From assembly GCA_013327885.1 (NCBI GenBank), contig JABUMY010000001.1, forward strand, positions 310,001 through 374,000: 64,000 bases of DNA. The letters are read 5' to 3'. Made by a program: the position numbers and the translations under genes. Origin of the DNA: Flavisolibacter longurius (GTDB lineage Bacteria; Bacteroidota; Bacteroidia; Chitinophagales; Chitinophagaceae). A model generated the notes under the pieces. That model did not search any database, was not told where the DNA came from, and was given only the letters and a program-made list of their open reading frames with translations. Of this stretch, positions 49,996 through 58,377 are shown piece after piece (positions within the stretch are counted from its first letter, which is position 1; the number at the start of each line of letters is the position of its first letter).

Positions 49996-52809
49996 ATGAG
50001 CGAAACCGTCAATACAGGAACAACAGGAGCCGGGAGTGTGGAGTATGCCTTCCGGGCCATTGAGCAAAAGTGGCAGCAGCAGTGGATCAGCAGTGAGGCC
50101 TACAAAGTGTCTAACCAAAGCGACAAGCCCAAGTATTATGTACTGGATATGTTTCCCTATCCAAGCGGCGCGGGCCTGCATGTGGGACACCCTTTGGGAT
50201 ATATCGCCTCCGATATTTTTGCCCGCTACAAGCGGCTGAAAGGCTTTAACGTGCTGCACCCAATGGGTTATGATGCCTTTGGCCTGCCGGCCGAACAGTA
50301 CGCCATCGAGCACGGTGTGCACCCGGCAGAAAGCACGGCAAAAAACATTGCCACCTTTCGCAGCCAGTTGGATAAGATCGGTTTCAGTTACGACTGGAGC
50401 CGCGAAGTGAACACCTCCAACCCGGCCTATTACAAGTGGACGCAATGGATCTTTTTGCAATTGTTCAAAAGCTGGTACAACCGTAAAACGGCCAAAACAG
50501 AACCCATCGAAGGCCTGGTCAAAATTTTTGAGGAAGAAGGAAACTTTAATCACCCCATTCCCAACAGCCAGTTCCAGATACCGGAATACCCGAATGTTAC
50601 CTTCACTTCCGATGCCTGGTTCAGCTTTACCGAAAAGCAGCAGCAGGCCATCTTAATGGAATACCGCGTAGCCTATTGCGGCTATGGCGAGGTGAACTGG
50701 TGCGAAGCTCTGGGTACGGTGCTGGCCAACGATGAAGTGGTGAACGGCGTGAGCGAACGCGGTGGTTATCCCGTGGTAAAAAAGAAGCTGCGCCAGTGGT
50801 ACCTGCGCATTACCGAATACGCCGACCGCCTGCTCGAAGGCCTGCAGCGTGTGGACTTCAGCGATGCGATGAAGGAAATGCAGACCAACTGGATCGGCAA
50901 AAGCAGCGGTGCTGAAATTGATTTTGCCATTGCTGAACAAAACGAGTTGTTACGGGTATACACCACCCGTCCCGACACCATTTTTGGTGTGGATTTTATG
51001 GTGGTGGCGCCTGAGCACGAACTGGTAGAAAAAATAACCACGGCGGATCAGAAAGCAGCCGTAGAAGAATACATTGCTTATGTAAAAAGCCGCAGCGAAC
51101 GCGAACGCATGGCCGAGAAAAAGATCAGCGGTGTGCCAACCGGCGCTTTTGCGGTAAACCCCTTCAACAAAAAACAGATCCCGATCTGGATTTCTGAATA
51201 TGTGCTGGCGGGATATGGTACCGGGGCCATTATGGCCGTGCCCAGTGGCGATGAACGTGACTTTAAATTTGCCAATCATTTCAATATTCATATCACCAAT
51301 ATTTTGGGTGATGCCTTTAACGGCGAAGAAGCCAATCCTACCAAAGATGCCGTTCTTACCAACAGCGGTTTTTTAGACGGCATGGTGATGCGGGATGCTG
51401 TTGACGTGGTGATTACAAAACTGGAAGAACTGGGCATTGGCAAACGCAAAGTAAACTTTAGAATGCGGGATGCGGCGTTTAGCCGGCAGCGTTATTGGGG
51501 CGAACCCTTTCCGGTGAAGTGGATCGAAGGCATTGCTTACCCGCTCGATGAAAGCGAGCTGCCGCTGGAACTGCCTTACGTGGAAAGTTATGGTCCGGGG
51601 CCGGAAGGCGAAGGGCCGCTGGCCAACATTCCTGAGTGGACAGCGCAGGACCTGGAGACGAATACGATGCCTGGTTATGCCGGTTCTTCGTGGTACTTTC
51701 TCCGTTACATGGACCCGCACAACGGGGAAACTTTTTGCGATAAAAGCATCAGCAGTTATTGGAACCAGGTTGATTTGTATGTGGGTGGAACCGAACATGC
51801 GGTGGGTCACCTGTTGTACAGCCGCATGTGGACAAAAGCCTTGTACGACCTGGGCTTGATCACCTTTGATGAACCGTTTAAGAAATTGCTGAACCAGGGG
51901 ATGATCCAAGGTTCGAGTCGTTTTGTGTACAGGGTGCGGGGAACGCACCAGTATGTTTCGGCTGGGCAGAAAGAGCAATATGAAACAGATGAACTGCATG
52001 TGGATGTAAACATTGTTGATGGTTTGGAACTGAATGTTGATGCGTTCAGAAACTGGAGAGAAGATTTCAAGGACGCAGAGTTTATTTTAGAAGACGGTAA
52101 GTACATCTGCGGAACGATGACGGAAAAGATGAGCAAGCGTCTTTACAATACCGTGAATCCCGATACAATTGTAGAACGTTACGGTGCCGACACCTTCCGC
52201 ATGTACGAAATGTTCCTTGGGCCCGTGGAGATGAGCAAGCCCTGGGATACCAAAGGCATTGAAGGCGTTCACCGTTTTTTGAAAAAACTATGGCGCCTCT
52301 TTTTTGATGAGGTAAAAGGCAAACTGGTAACAGAAGAAAAAGCAACACCCGAAGAACTAAAAGTGTTGCACCGCACCATCAAAAAAATTGAAGAAGACAC
52401 CGAACGGTTTTCCTTCAATACCTGCGTCAGTGCCTTTATGGTTTGTGTGAATGAACTGACCGACCTTAAATGCCACAAGCGGGAGGTACTGGAGCCCTTG
52501 CTGGTCCTGTTAACGCCGTATGCGCCGCACATTGCCGAAGAGCTGTGGCAGCAGTTGGGTAATACAACCTCCGTACTGGATGCTACTTATCCCAAATTCG
52601 AAAGCAGCTACCTGGTAGAGTCCACCAAAGAATACCCCGTTTCCATCAATGGTAAATTGCGGACCACCTTGGTGCTTGATCTAGCGGCTACGCAGGAGCA
52701 GGTGCAGGACGTGGTGCTGCAGCATGAAGTGGTGCAAAAATGGATGGAGGGCAAGCCCTTGAAGAAGCTGATCTTTGTAAAAGGAAAGATGATCAACGTG
52801 GTCGTATAA
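49996..52809 (+). CDS. leuS: Leucyl-tRNA synthetase
   Basis: 937 residues. MFPYPSGAGLHVGHPLGY carries the HIGH-equivalent, TEKMSKRLYN the KMSKS loop (here KMSKR), with the CP1 editing domain between (about 300-480, including VYTTRPDTIFGVDFMVVAPEHEL), and the anticodon-binding and C-terminal domains complete. The ATG at 49996 fits bacterial starts. Residues ~186-201 (HPIPNSQFQIPEYPN) look like an insertion derived from 7-nt word repeats compared with the expected family sequence. A terminator follows. Confidence 0.96.
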   Translation: MSETVNTGTTGAGSVEYAFRAIEQKWQQQWISSEAYKVSNQSDKPKYYVLDMFPYPSGAGLHVGHPLGYIASDIFARYKRLKGFNVLHPMGYDAFGLPAEQYAIEHGVHPAESTAKNIATFRSQLDKIGFSYDWSREVNTSNPAYYKWTQWIFLQLFKSWYNRKTAKTEPIEGLVKIFEEEGNFNHPIPNSQFQIPEYPNVTFTSDAWFSFTEKQQQAILMEYRVAYCGYGEVNWCEALGTVLANDEVVNGVSERGGYPVVKKKLRQWYLRITEYADRLLEGLQRVDFSDAMKEMQTNWIGKSSGAEIDFAIAEQNELLRVYTTRPDTIFGVDFMVVAPEHELVEKITTADQKAAVEEYIAYVKSRSERERMAEKKISGVPTGAFAVNPFNKKQIPIWISEYVLAGYGTGAIMAVPSGDERDFKFANHFNIHITNILGDAFNGEEANPTKDAVLTNSGFLDGMVMRDAVDVVITKLEELGIGKRKVNFRMRDAAFSRQRYWGEPFPVKWIEGIAYPLDESELPLELPYVESYGPGPEGEGPLANIPEWTAQDLETNTMPGYAGSSWYFLRYMDPHNGETFCDKSISSYWNQVDLYVGGTEHAVGHLLYSRMWTKALYDLGLITFDEPFKKLLNQGMIQGSSRFVYRVRGTHQYVSAGQKEQYETDELHVDVNIVDGLELNVDAFRNWREDFKDAEFILEDGKYICGTMTEKMSKRLYNTVNPDTIVERYGADTFRMYEMFLGPVEMSKPWDTKGIEGVHRFLKKLWRLFFDEVKGKLVTEEKATPEELKVLHRTIKKIEEDTERFSFNTCVSAFMVCVNELTDLKCHKREVLEPLLVLLTPYAPHIAEELWQQLGNTTSVLDATYPKFESSYLVESTKEYPVSINGKLRTTLVLDLAATQEQVQDVVLQHEVVQKWMEGKPLKKLIFVKGKMINVVV
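50554..50595 (+). repeat. Degenerate 7-nt array within leuS
   Basis: Six 7-nt steps: CCCATTC, CCAACAG, CCAGTTC, CAGATAC, CGGAATA, CCCGAAT. 42 nt keep the frame. Periodicity is weaker than in the intergenic arrays. Confidence 0.4.
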
Positions 52810-52828
52810 ACGTAAACAAAACATAAGT

Positions 52829-52866
52829 AAAAGGCGCTGTCAGTTTTTGATGGCGCCTTTTTTTGG
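52829..52866 (+). terminator. Terminator after leuS
   Basis: Stem AAAAGGCGC/GGCGCCTTTT around a ~14-nt loop, followed by a T run. Confidence 0.8.
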
Positions 52867-52869
52867 GAG

Positions 52870-52944
52870 CACGAAGAACACAAGGTAAGCACAAAGGTCA
52901 CAAAGCTTTGTGTTCGCTATGCTCCTTTGTGCACGTTGTGTTAC
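52870..52944. repeat. CACAAAGGT-type word repeat with inverted half
   Basis: Words of about 9 nt such as CACGAAGAA, CACAAGGTAA, CACAAAGGT, CACAAAG on one side, then CTTTGTGTT and CTCCTTTGTG on the other; together a long imperfect hairpin downstream of leuS. Confidence 0.65.
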
Positions 52945-53068
52945 AGAAATGGGGAATAGAATTCCTGAACGTAAAAGAGTGCGACGCAACAGAAGTTCAA
53001 TAGTAGTACAGCCGCTGGTCACACAAAAACAATCCTTGTTTCCCACCATTTTCTGTAAACTTGCCGGT

Positions 53069-53914
53069 ATGAAAAAGACAAGCCTTTTTTTCTTTTGCTG
53101 CCTGTTTACATTTTCGCTCCTGGCGCAGGACCTGCAGGTGATGACCTTCAACATTCGCCTCAATACCGAGAGGGACAGCCTGAATGCCTGGCCCCACCGC
53201 AAAGACAATGTAGCGGCACAGATTCTTTTTCATGACGTGCACCTTTTGGGTGTGCAGGAAGCCTTGCACAACCAGATGGTGGACCTAAGGGAGCGCCTGC
53301 CGCAGTTCAAGTCCATTGGCGTGGGCCGCGATGATGGCAAGGAAAAAGGCGAGTACTCCGCTATTTTTTATGATACCACGAGACTGCAGCTATTGCAGTC
53401 CAGCACGTTTTGGTTGTCGCTAACACCGGAAGTTGCCGGCAGCAAAAGCTGGGATGCGGCCATTACCCGCATTGTAAGCTGGGCGCAATTCCGCGATAAA
53501 AAAACAAGGAAAACATTTTACGCATTCAACACGCATTTCGATCATATCGGCAAAGAAGCAAGACGCGAAAGTGCAAAGCTTCTCCTGCAAAAAGTGGCCT
53601 CGCTTGCGGGAAAAACACCGGCCATTGTTACCGGTGATTTTAACGCCGTCCCAAGCGACGAACCCATTATGGTCATTACCGATAATGCCAATCCCTTGCA
53701 CTTAACAGACGCCAAATCGGTTTCGGCCACACCGCATTACGGGCCTTCCGGTACGTTCACCGGTTTTGGTTCAAAGGAGTCGAATGACCTGCCCATTGAT
53801 TATATTTTCCTGAAAGGACCGTGGAAAGTAAAGAAGCATGCAACACTTTCGCAAACCTGGGGTGGCCGTTTTGCCTCCGATCATTTTGCCGTGCTGGCAA
53901 CCCTGTCGCTGTAA
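53069..53914 (+). CDS. Exported endonuclease/exonuclease/phosphatase family protein
   Basis: 281 residues. Signal peptide (TSLFFFCCLFTFSLLAQ) followed by the EEP fold: VMTFNIRLN (metal-binding Asn), GVQEALHNQM (Glu), FYAFNTHFDHIG (His), IVTGDFNAVPSDEPI (D-x-N) and a terminal ASDHFAVLATL (D-H). All catalytic residues are present. Likely a periplasmic or secreted phosphodiesterase, phosphatase or nuclease; the substrate is not evident. The ATG at 53069 is fixed by the signal peptide. Confidence 0.92.
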   Translation: MKKTSLFFFCCLFTFSLLAQDLQVMTFNIRLNTERDSLNAWPHRKDNVAAQILFHDVHLLGVQEALHNQMVDLRERLPQFKSIGVGRDDGKEKGEYSAIFYDTTRLQLLQSSTFWLSLTPEVAGSKSWDAAITRIVSWAQFRDKKTRKTFYAFNTHFDHIGKEARRESAKLLLQKVASLAGKTPAIVTGDFNAVPSDEPIMVITDNANPLHLTDAKSVSATPHYGPSGTFTGFGSKESNDLPIDYIFLKGPWKVKKHATLSQTWGGRFASDHFAVLATLSL

Positions 53915-53932
53915 GAAAAATCGCTGTTCGCT

Positions 53933-54217
53933 TCAAACTTTTAGCCAGCGAAAATCATCCGGCAGGCGCAGGATGGTATCGGTAAATTCCAGTGCGGGAT
54001 CTATTTCCTTGAACGCATAATTGGTGTATTCGTCCCAGTGCTCAAAATTGGCGTCGGTGCCCAGGATGCAATAGCTTTTATCCACCGGCCAAAAGACGAT
54101 CACCAGGAAATCCGGTGCCTTTGGCATTTTGGTTTGCAACTGCGTTTTGTACGGCCGTACATCGGCGTAATAAAGCGATTGCATGTCCTCGATCTGTGCC
54201 GGTGGTTTGCGTGTCAT
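53933..54217 (-). CDS. Hypothetical protein (94 aa)
   Basis: A small soluble protein, mixed alpha/beta: LYYADVRPYKTQLQTKMP, DFLVIVFWPVDKSYCILGTD, HWDEYTNYAFKEIDPALEF. No signal, no membrane helix, no family recognised. It is 9 nt downstream of the exported protein gene at 54227-55267 and likely shares its transcript. Confidence 0.6.
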   Translation of the reverse strand: MTRKPPAQIEDMQSLYYADVRPYKTQLQTKMPKAPDFLVIVFWPVDKSYCILGTDANFEHWDEYTNYAFKEIDPALEFTDTILRLPDDFRWLKV

Positions 54218-54226
54218 GCGCCAAAG

Positions 54227-55267
54227 TTACCGCCCCGGCTTTTTTAACCGTATCACGGCACTGGTATCTTCTGTGCTTGATAAATTAGCGATATGCCGCT
54301 TGTCGCCAACCAGCGCCACCATGTACGAGGTATTGGGCGGAATGGCCCCCAGGTTTTCGGCTACCATGGTCAGTTCACTTTCTTCACCAATATCCGCTAC
54401 GGCAATTTTTACAGTATACGGCTTGTCAGAAAGTTTTACATGCGTGAACAACATGCGTCCATCCAGAAAAAGCGAAATAGAATCGCCGTCGACGATGGCG
54501 TTGTCGTAAAAAGAAAGGCTGATGGAATCGCCTTGCACCGGGATGGTGGTAAAGACCTTTTTCTTGCGGGTGATGAATTTTTGCTCCACCGTTTTAGGCA
54601 GGTTGACAGCAACGGTTTCTTCCGGTTTGGGCCTTGCTTCTGTTGGTGCCGGTGCAGGGATGGACACCATGCCGGGTTTGCGTGGCCTTTCAGCCGGCGG
54701 CTCGCTGGGCATTGTTGTTTTGGGGCGATACGCAACCAGCGAAATGCTGTCGATGATAGTGGGATCGTTGGTGCCGGCGGTAAAGTTGTCGATTACCCAA
54801 TCCCATTCATCGCGAAACCGAGGGCCTTTTTCTGTTTTTTGCAGGTGCACCGTGCCTTCCTTGATCTCTTCGTTCTTTTCGTTGCTTGATCCGTCTAAAA
54901 GCATAATGCCGCTGCCGGGACAATTAAAATCGGCTCTTGACAGGAGAGGGGTTTTGCCCGGAACGCCAAACAGGCCGCCTTCTTTTTCTTCCAGCAGGCG
55001 GTCATCCCACCAAACGGCCTGGTTGGTCTTTTCGTCAAAATAGCCGCGGATGCTGTAACGGCGGTAATTGCCAAAAGAGGAATAATAGTAGGATGTGCCG
55101 GTAATGCTATCGCCGCTTCTGACAAGCTTTACTTCTACCGTTTGCTTGTTGATCTTGCCATGCCAGACGCCGGTGAGCATTTGGGCATTGCCTTGAGAAA
55201 AAAGGAAGGGTAACAGCAAGATGAACAGAACAGCTTTTGGTGGGTTGGTGGTTTTTACAGGATTCAT
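54227..55267 (-). CDS. Exported hypothetical protein
   Basis: 346 residues from ATG at 55267. Signal peptide KAVLFILLLPFLFSQGNAQ; then an N-terminal beta domain (LTGVWHGKINKQTVEVKLVRSGDSITGTSYYYSSFGNYRRYSIRG), a Pro/Glu-rich linker (residues ~185-230) and a C-terminal domain with VQGDSISLSFYDNAIVDGDSISLFLDGRML. No named family. The longer frame upstream consists of REP palindrome and is not used. Confidence 0.7.
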   Translation of the reverse strand: MNPVKTTNPPKAVLFILLLPFLFSQGNAQMLTGVWHGKINKQTVEVKLVRSGDSITGTSYYYSSFGNYRRYSIRGYFDEKTNQAVWWDDRLLEEKEGGLFGVPGKTPLLSRADFNCPGSGIMLLDGSSNEKNEEIKEGTVHLQKTEKGPRFRDEWDWVIDNFTAGTNDPTIIDSISLVAYRPKTTMPSEPPAERPRKPGMVSIPAPAPTEARPKPEETVAVNLPKTVEQKFITRKKKVFTTIPVQGDSISLSFYDNAIVDGDSISLFLDGRMLFTHVKLSDKPYTVKIAVADIGEESELTMVAENLGAIPPNTSYMVALVGDKRHIANLSSTEDTSAVIRLKKPGR

Positions 55268-55314
55268 GTTTCGTAAGAACGAAAAAGCGGGAAGATTAGT
55301 ATCGGTGTGCTGGA

Positions 55315-55345
55315 GGTATTCCATATCTGCCAGATATGGAATACC
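55315..55345. repeat. Perfect REP palindrome, left of the fourth RAYT
   Basis: GGTATTCCATATCTG and its exact reverse complement around one C: 15-bp arms. Related to the palindrome at 55986. Confidence 0.85.
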
Positions 55346-55355
55346 CTGGTGACGC

Positions 55356-55979
55356 TCATTCAATCTTAAGATAATCGTCCGAATTGTTCACTGGATTGGT
55401 AAGATGAAACCGCACAAACTCCTCCCTGCCGCCAAACATATCCAGCACTTCTTGCCGTTTTAGCTTTGTTGGGATGTCGCATAAAATGGAGGCATAAGAA
55501 CTGTAAGGATAGCTTTTGAAATCAGCAACAACGCCATGTGTTTCCGGGTTGCGGTGAATGTAATTGACAAGCCAGTAAAGGTGATCGCTGTTGGTGACTT
55601 CTATGCGTTTAAAATTTTTTTCAAACAGGCTGCCGGTTCTCCCTTCCTGTATTTTGATGGACTTAGCATAACAAAGAAAAAACCGGCGGAATGCTTCGCT
55701 TATAACCTGTGAGAAGTCGGAAAGTATCTTGTTGCCGGTTTGAACCCGGAGTAGCGTCGCGTCTATTTCATCCTGCCGTTTTGTTTTTACCAGAAAATGA
55801 AAATGATTTCTCAGTAGACAATAGGCGTATACATCGAGGTAAGGCGTAAGGTAGCCTGCCAGTTTTTGTAAAAAGTAACCGTAGTTCTCTTCCCTGAAAA
55901 AAATGGGTTCACCGTTGTTGCCACGGTTGAAGATATGGTAAAAGGCTCCGGGCTGCAGGGGCAGGTAAGTTTTGGTCAT
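55356..55979 (-). CDS. REP-associated tyrosine transposase (Y1, NP-type)
   Basis: 207 residues. GAFYHIFNRGNNGEPIFFREENYGYFL is the N-terminal family motif, YAYCLLRNHFHFLVKT (about residue 65) has the HUH histidines, and YWLVNYIHRNPETHGVV (about 150) the catalytic Tyr with N-P. GRTGSLFEKNFKRIEV is also typical. The start at 55979 leaves out upstream codons made of REP sequence. It is flanked by perfect palindromes and is of the same subfamily as the copy at 24.6 kb. Confidence 0.9.
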   Translation of the reverse strand: MTKTYLPLQPGAFYHIFNRGNNGEPIFFREENYGYFLQKLAGYLTPYLDVYAYCLLRNHFHFLVKTKRQDEIDATLLRVQTGNKILSDFSQVISEAFRRFFLCYAKSIKIQEGRTGSLFEKNFKRIEVTNSDHLYWLVNYIHRNPETHGVVADFKSYPYSSYASILCDIPTKLKRQEVLDMFGGREEFVRFHLTNPVNNSDDYLKIE

Positions 55980-55985
55980 TCCTTT

Positions 55986-56020
55986 AAGATATTCCATATC
56001 TCTGAGATATGGAATATCTT
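55986..56020. repeat. Perfect REP palindrome, right of the fourth RAYT
   Basis: AAGATATTCCATATCTC with an exact reverse complement around one T: 17-bp arms. It contains an ATG in frame with the LytTR gene. Confidence 0.85.
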
Positions 56021-56026
56021 CCCGCC

Positions 56027-56926
56027 ATGCGATCCTTTCTTCAACAGCCATACCCGTTCAGCGAAAATGCGGGCCGAAAACTGGTTGTTTGTAGCGGCGT
56101 GGGCCTCTTCATAACGTTTTTCCTGGTTGTGTTTGCGCCCTATGGCCTGGATGAATTGCCCGCAGGACAAAAATGGCTGCATGCCCTGGCCTTTGGTGCG
56201 GTAACCTTTGTGGTGGCTTCGCTGGTACAGATCGTCGCTCCCAAGCTTTTCCCGACCCTTTTTCGCGAAGAGGGCTGGCGCACCTGGAAGGAGATCGTTT
56301 ACCTTCTTTTTACGACCGCCGTAGTTGGCGCCGCCAATTATGTGCTGATGCTTCGGCTTTACCCGCAAAAAACAGAGATGGCCAGCTTTCTGCAGGCCGA
56401 GCTCATCACCCTGCAGGTTGGCATTTTTCCTGTTTGCTTTCTTGTTTTTCTAAAGCAGATGCTTTTGTACCGGCGTTTTGCCACGGAAGCTAGTGCGGTA
56501 ACAACTGACATCCGCGAAGAAGAACAACCGGTGATCGCCGGGCAGGCTCTTTCGGTTCCAGCCATTGTTTTGCGGGGCGATAATCAAAAAGAGGAGGTCA
56601 GCGTTCAGCCCCAAAACCTCCTTTACCTTTCCGCGGCCGACAATTATGTAACGGTCCATTTTCTTGAAAGCGGCAAGCCCGCTACGCAGTTACTCCGCGG
56701 CTCACTCAAAAAAATGGAGGAGCAACTGGCCGGTCAGTCCGCCTTCTTTCGTTGCCACCGTACCTATATCGTCAACCTGCAGCAGGTGCACACGGTAAGC
56801 GGAAATGCCCAGGGACTAAAGCTGCACCTCGACGGGCAGGAAGAGCCCATTCCTGTCAGCCGCAGTCTCACCGATGTGGTCAAAGAAAAGCTTCACCAGC
56901 TTTCCCATTCACCCCAAAAAGCCTGA
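56027..56926 (+). CDS. Membrane-bound LytTR-family transcriptional regulator
   Basis: 299 residues from ATG at 56027 (an in-frame ATG at 56009 lies inside the REP palindrome). Four helices occupy residues ~20-145 (VVCSGVGLFITFFLVVFAPYG, ALAFGAVTFVVASLVQIV, EIVYLLFTTAVVGAANYVLML, VGIFPVCFLVFLKQMLLY). The C-terminal LytTR domain starts at VSVQPQNLLYLSAADNYVTVHF and contains LRGSLKKMEEQL, FFRCHRTYIVNLQQV and IPVSRSLTDVV. It should bind paired direct repeats; a fitting pair lies just downstream. Confidence 0.88.
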   Translation: MRSFLQQPYPFSENAGRKLVVCSGVGLFITFFLVVFAPYGLDELPAGQKWLHALAFGAVTFVVASLVQIVAPKLFPTLFREEGWRTWKEIVYLLFTTAVVGAANYVLMLRLYPQKTEMASFLQAELITLQVGIFPVCFLVFLKQMLLYRRFATEASAVTTDIREEEQPVIAGQALSVPAIVLRGDNQKEEVSVQPQNLLYLSAADNYVTVHFLESGKPATQLLRGSLKKMEEQLAGQSAFFRCHRTYIVNLQQVHTVSGNAQGLKLHLDGQEEPIPVSRSLTDVVKEKLHQLSHSPQKA

Positions 56927-56938
56927 TAATCAGTGCTG

Positions 56939-56966
56939 TTCGCCCCGCAAGCCGGCAATTCGCCCC
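56939..56966 (+). promoter_or_regulatory. Candidate LytTR operator
   Basis: Two identical direct repeats TTCGCCCC at 56939-56946 and 56959-56966, separated by 12 nt, the spacing known for LytTR-bound pairs. They lie between the LytTR gene and a promoter for the next gene, within a larger dyad (AATCAGTG/CACTGATT and GCAAGCC/GGCTTGC). Confidence 0.5.
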
Positions 56967-56991
56967 AAAGGCTTGCCGGTGATACCACTGA

Positions 56992-57024
56992 TTTGGAAAG
57001 GCCCTTTGCAGCCGGTCATTTTTG
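56992..57024 (+). promoter_or_regulatory. Candidate promoter of the 57040 membrane-protein gene
   Basis: TTTG at 56992-56995, 21-nt spacer, CATTTTTG at 57017-57024 (one mismatch to TAnnTTTG); start codon 16 nt further on. Confidence 0.45.
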
Positions 57025-57039
57025 TAAAAAACATCGACC

Positions 57040-57711
57040 ATGCAAACGTTAACAACTGTTCTTTTGATCTTCCATGTATTGGCCGGCTTTGTGGCCTTGA
57101 TCGCCGGCGGCATTGCATCCGCAACCAAAAAAGGCGGAAGCGGCCATCGCCGTTCCGGCAAATGGTATTTCTGGGGCATGACCGGCGTTTTTGTCACCGC
57201 CGTTGCCGTTTCCATTTTAAAAAGCCTGGCGTTCCTGTTTATGATTGGTTTTTTCAGTTATTATTTCGTGGTGCGAGGCTATCGTATCCTCTACCTCAAA
57301 AAGCTGGGAAAGAGCCAAAAAGCAACAAGCCTCGATTGGGCCATTACCGCCGTGGCCATGCTCTTTGGTCTTGGCCTGGTAACCTGGGCTTATTTGCAGT
57401 TTAGGAGCGGTAGCAGTTTCTGGCCGGTGCCCCTGGTGTTTGGTCTTGTTTCGTCAGGATTTGCCCTGGCCGACATCCGGCTTTTTGTAAAAGGCCCGGC
57501 TACAAAGCTCCACTGGATCACTGGGCATATCACCAGCATGGGTGCCGGTTATATTGCCACCTGGACGGCTTTCATCGTTACCAATGTAACGTTTCTGCCG
57601 CCGGTTTTGGTCTGGCTGCTCCCCAGCCTCATCGGTTCCATCCTGATTGCACAAAGCACCCGCCGTTACACAAAATCCAAAACAAGCACACTGGTTGTTT
57701 CGCCAGCCTAA
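57040..57711 (+). CDS. Hypothetical polytopic membrane protein (DUF2306-like)
   Basis: 223 residues with about seven helices: TVLLIFHVLAGFVALIAGGIA, YFWGMTGVFVTAVAVSIL, FLFMIGFFSYYFVV, LDWAITAVAMLFGLGLVTWA, WPVPLVFGLVSSGFALAD, HWITGHITSMGAGYIATWTAF, LVWLLPSLIGSILI. The spaced His residues (FHVLAG, KLHWITGHI) could bind a metal or haem. Function unknown. The LytTR operator and promoter upstream suggest control by the neighbouring regulator. Confidence 0.72.
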   Translation: MQTLTTVLLIFHVLAGFVALIAGGIASATKKGGSGHRRSGKWYFWGMTGVFVTAVAVSILKSLAFLFMIGFFSYYFVVRGYRILYLKKLGKSQKATSLDWAITAVAMLFGLGLVTWAYLQFRSGSSFWPVPLVFGLVSSGFALADIRLFVKGPATKLHWITGHITSMGAGYIATWTAFIVTNVTFLPPVLVWLLPSLIGSILIAQSTRRYTKSKTSTLVVSPA

Positions 57712-57803
57712 GGAAATGCGCACCTTTTTTGCGGGAAATCTTTAACCCGGTTGCTGGCAGCGGCAACCATTTGGTGCTTTAACTGTTTTACAAAAAAACG
57801 CTC

Positions 57804-58283
57804 ATGGCTTATCCTTCCTTTGCTCTTGTGAATGCCCTGCGGCAGGCGGCCCAGAACCTGCGCAACGGGGCTCCGTATGCCTGGGGACATCACGGTTCGT
57901 GCAATTGCGGACACCTGCTGCAGGTGGTAACGCAGTTGAGTCGCGAAGAAATTGTTCGGCATGCGCAAACCGTGCAGGGCGAGTGGACCGAGATTGCCGA
58001 AGACTACTGTGGTGTTACCAATGTGCCGGCTTACCTGCTGGTGTCGAAGTTGGAAGGCCTGGGACTAACCCCAACGGATATTCACAACCTGGAATACCTG
58101 GAAGACCGCAAGGTATTGGAAGCGTTGCCGGGTGGTTTTCGCTGGCTGAAAAAAAATCAGCGGGAGGACGTGGTTCTTTATTTTGAAACCTTTGGCGCCT
58201 TGCTCGAAGAAAGATTGCTTTCTTCGGTTCCGTTGCCCAAAATAGAAGAATGGCAGCAGTGTTACCAACCGGCGGAAGCTTAA
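57804..58283 (+). CDS. Conserved hypothetical protein (159 aa)
   Basis: A soluble protein with LRNGAPYAWGHHGSCNCGHLLQVVTQLSREEIVRHAQ (an H-H-x-x-C-x-C-x-H metal-site candidate at residues ~29-37) and LTPTDIHNLEYLEDRKVLEALPGGFRWLKKNQREDVVLYFE. No signal peptide or helices. I recognise the pattern from unannotated Bacteroidota proteins but know no function. 95 nt upstream of the M23-DUF559 gene. Confidence 0.7.
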   Translation: MAYPSFALVNALRQAAQNLRNGAPYAWGHHGSCNCGHLLQVVTQLSREEIVRHAQTVQGEWTEIAEDYCGVTNVPAYLLVSKLEGLGLTPTDIHNLEYLEDRKVLEALPGGFRWLKKNQREDVVLYFETFGALLEERLLSSVPLPKIEEWQQCYQPAEA

Positions 58284-58377
58284 ACCGTATACAACTTCAA
58301 CAAGAAGGGTCATTTTCTGAACCCATTTTTTTACTGGACAGGCATAACGCTGTTTCTTCGCAGCAAAGAAACCGGTT

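Noticed and set aside
49714-50553. N-terminal extension of the ftsX frame by about 280 codons
   Set aside because: It lies antisense to leuS, past a good promoter, and FtsX family proteins start at MAQIG here.
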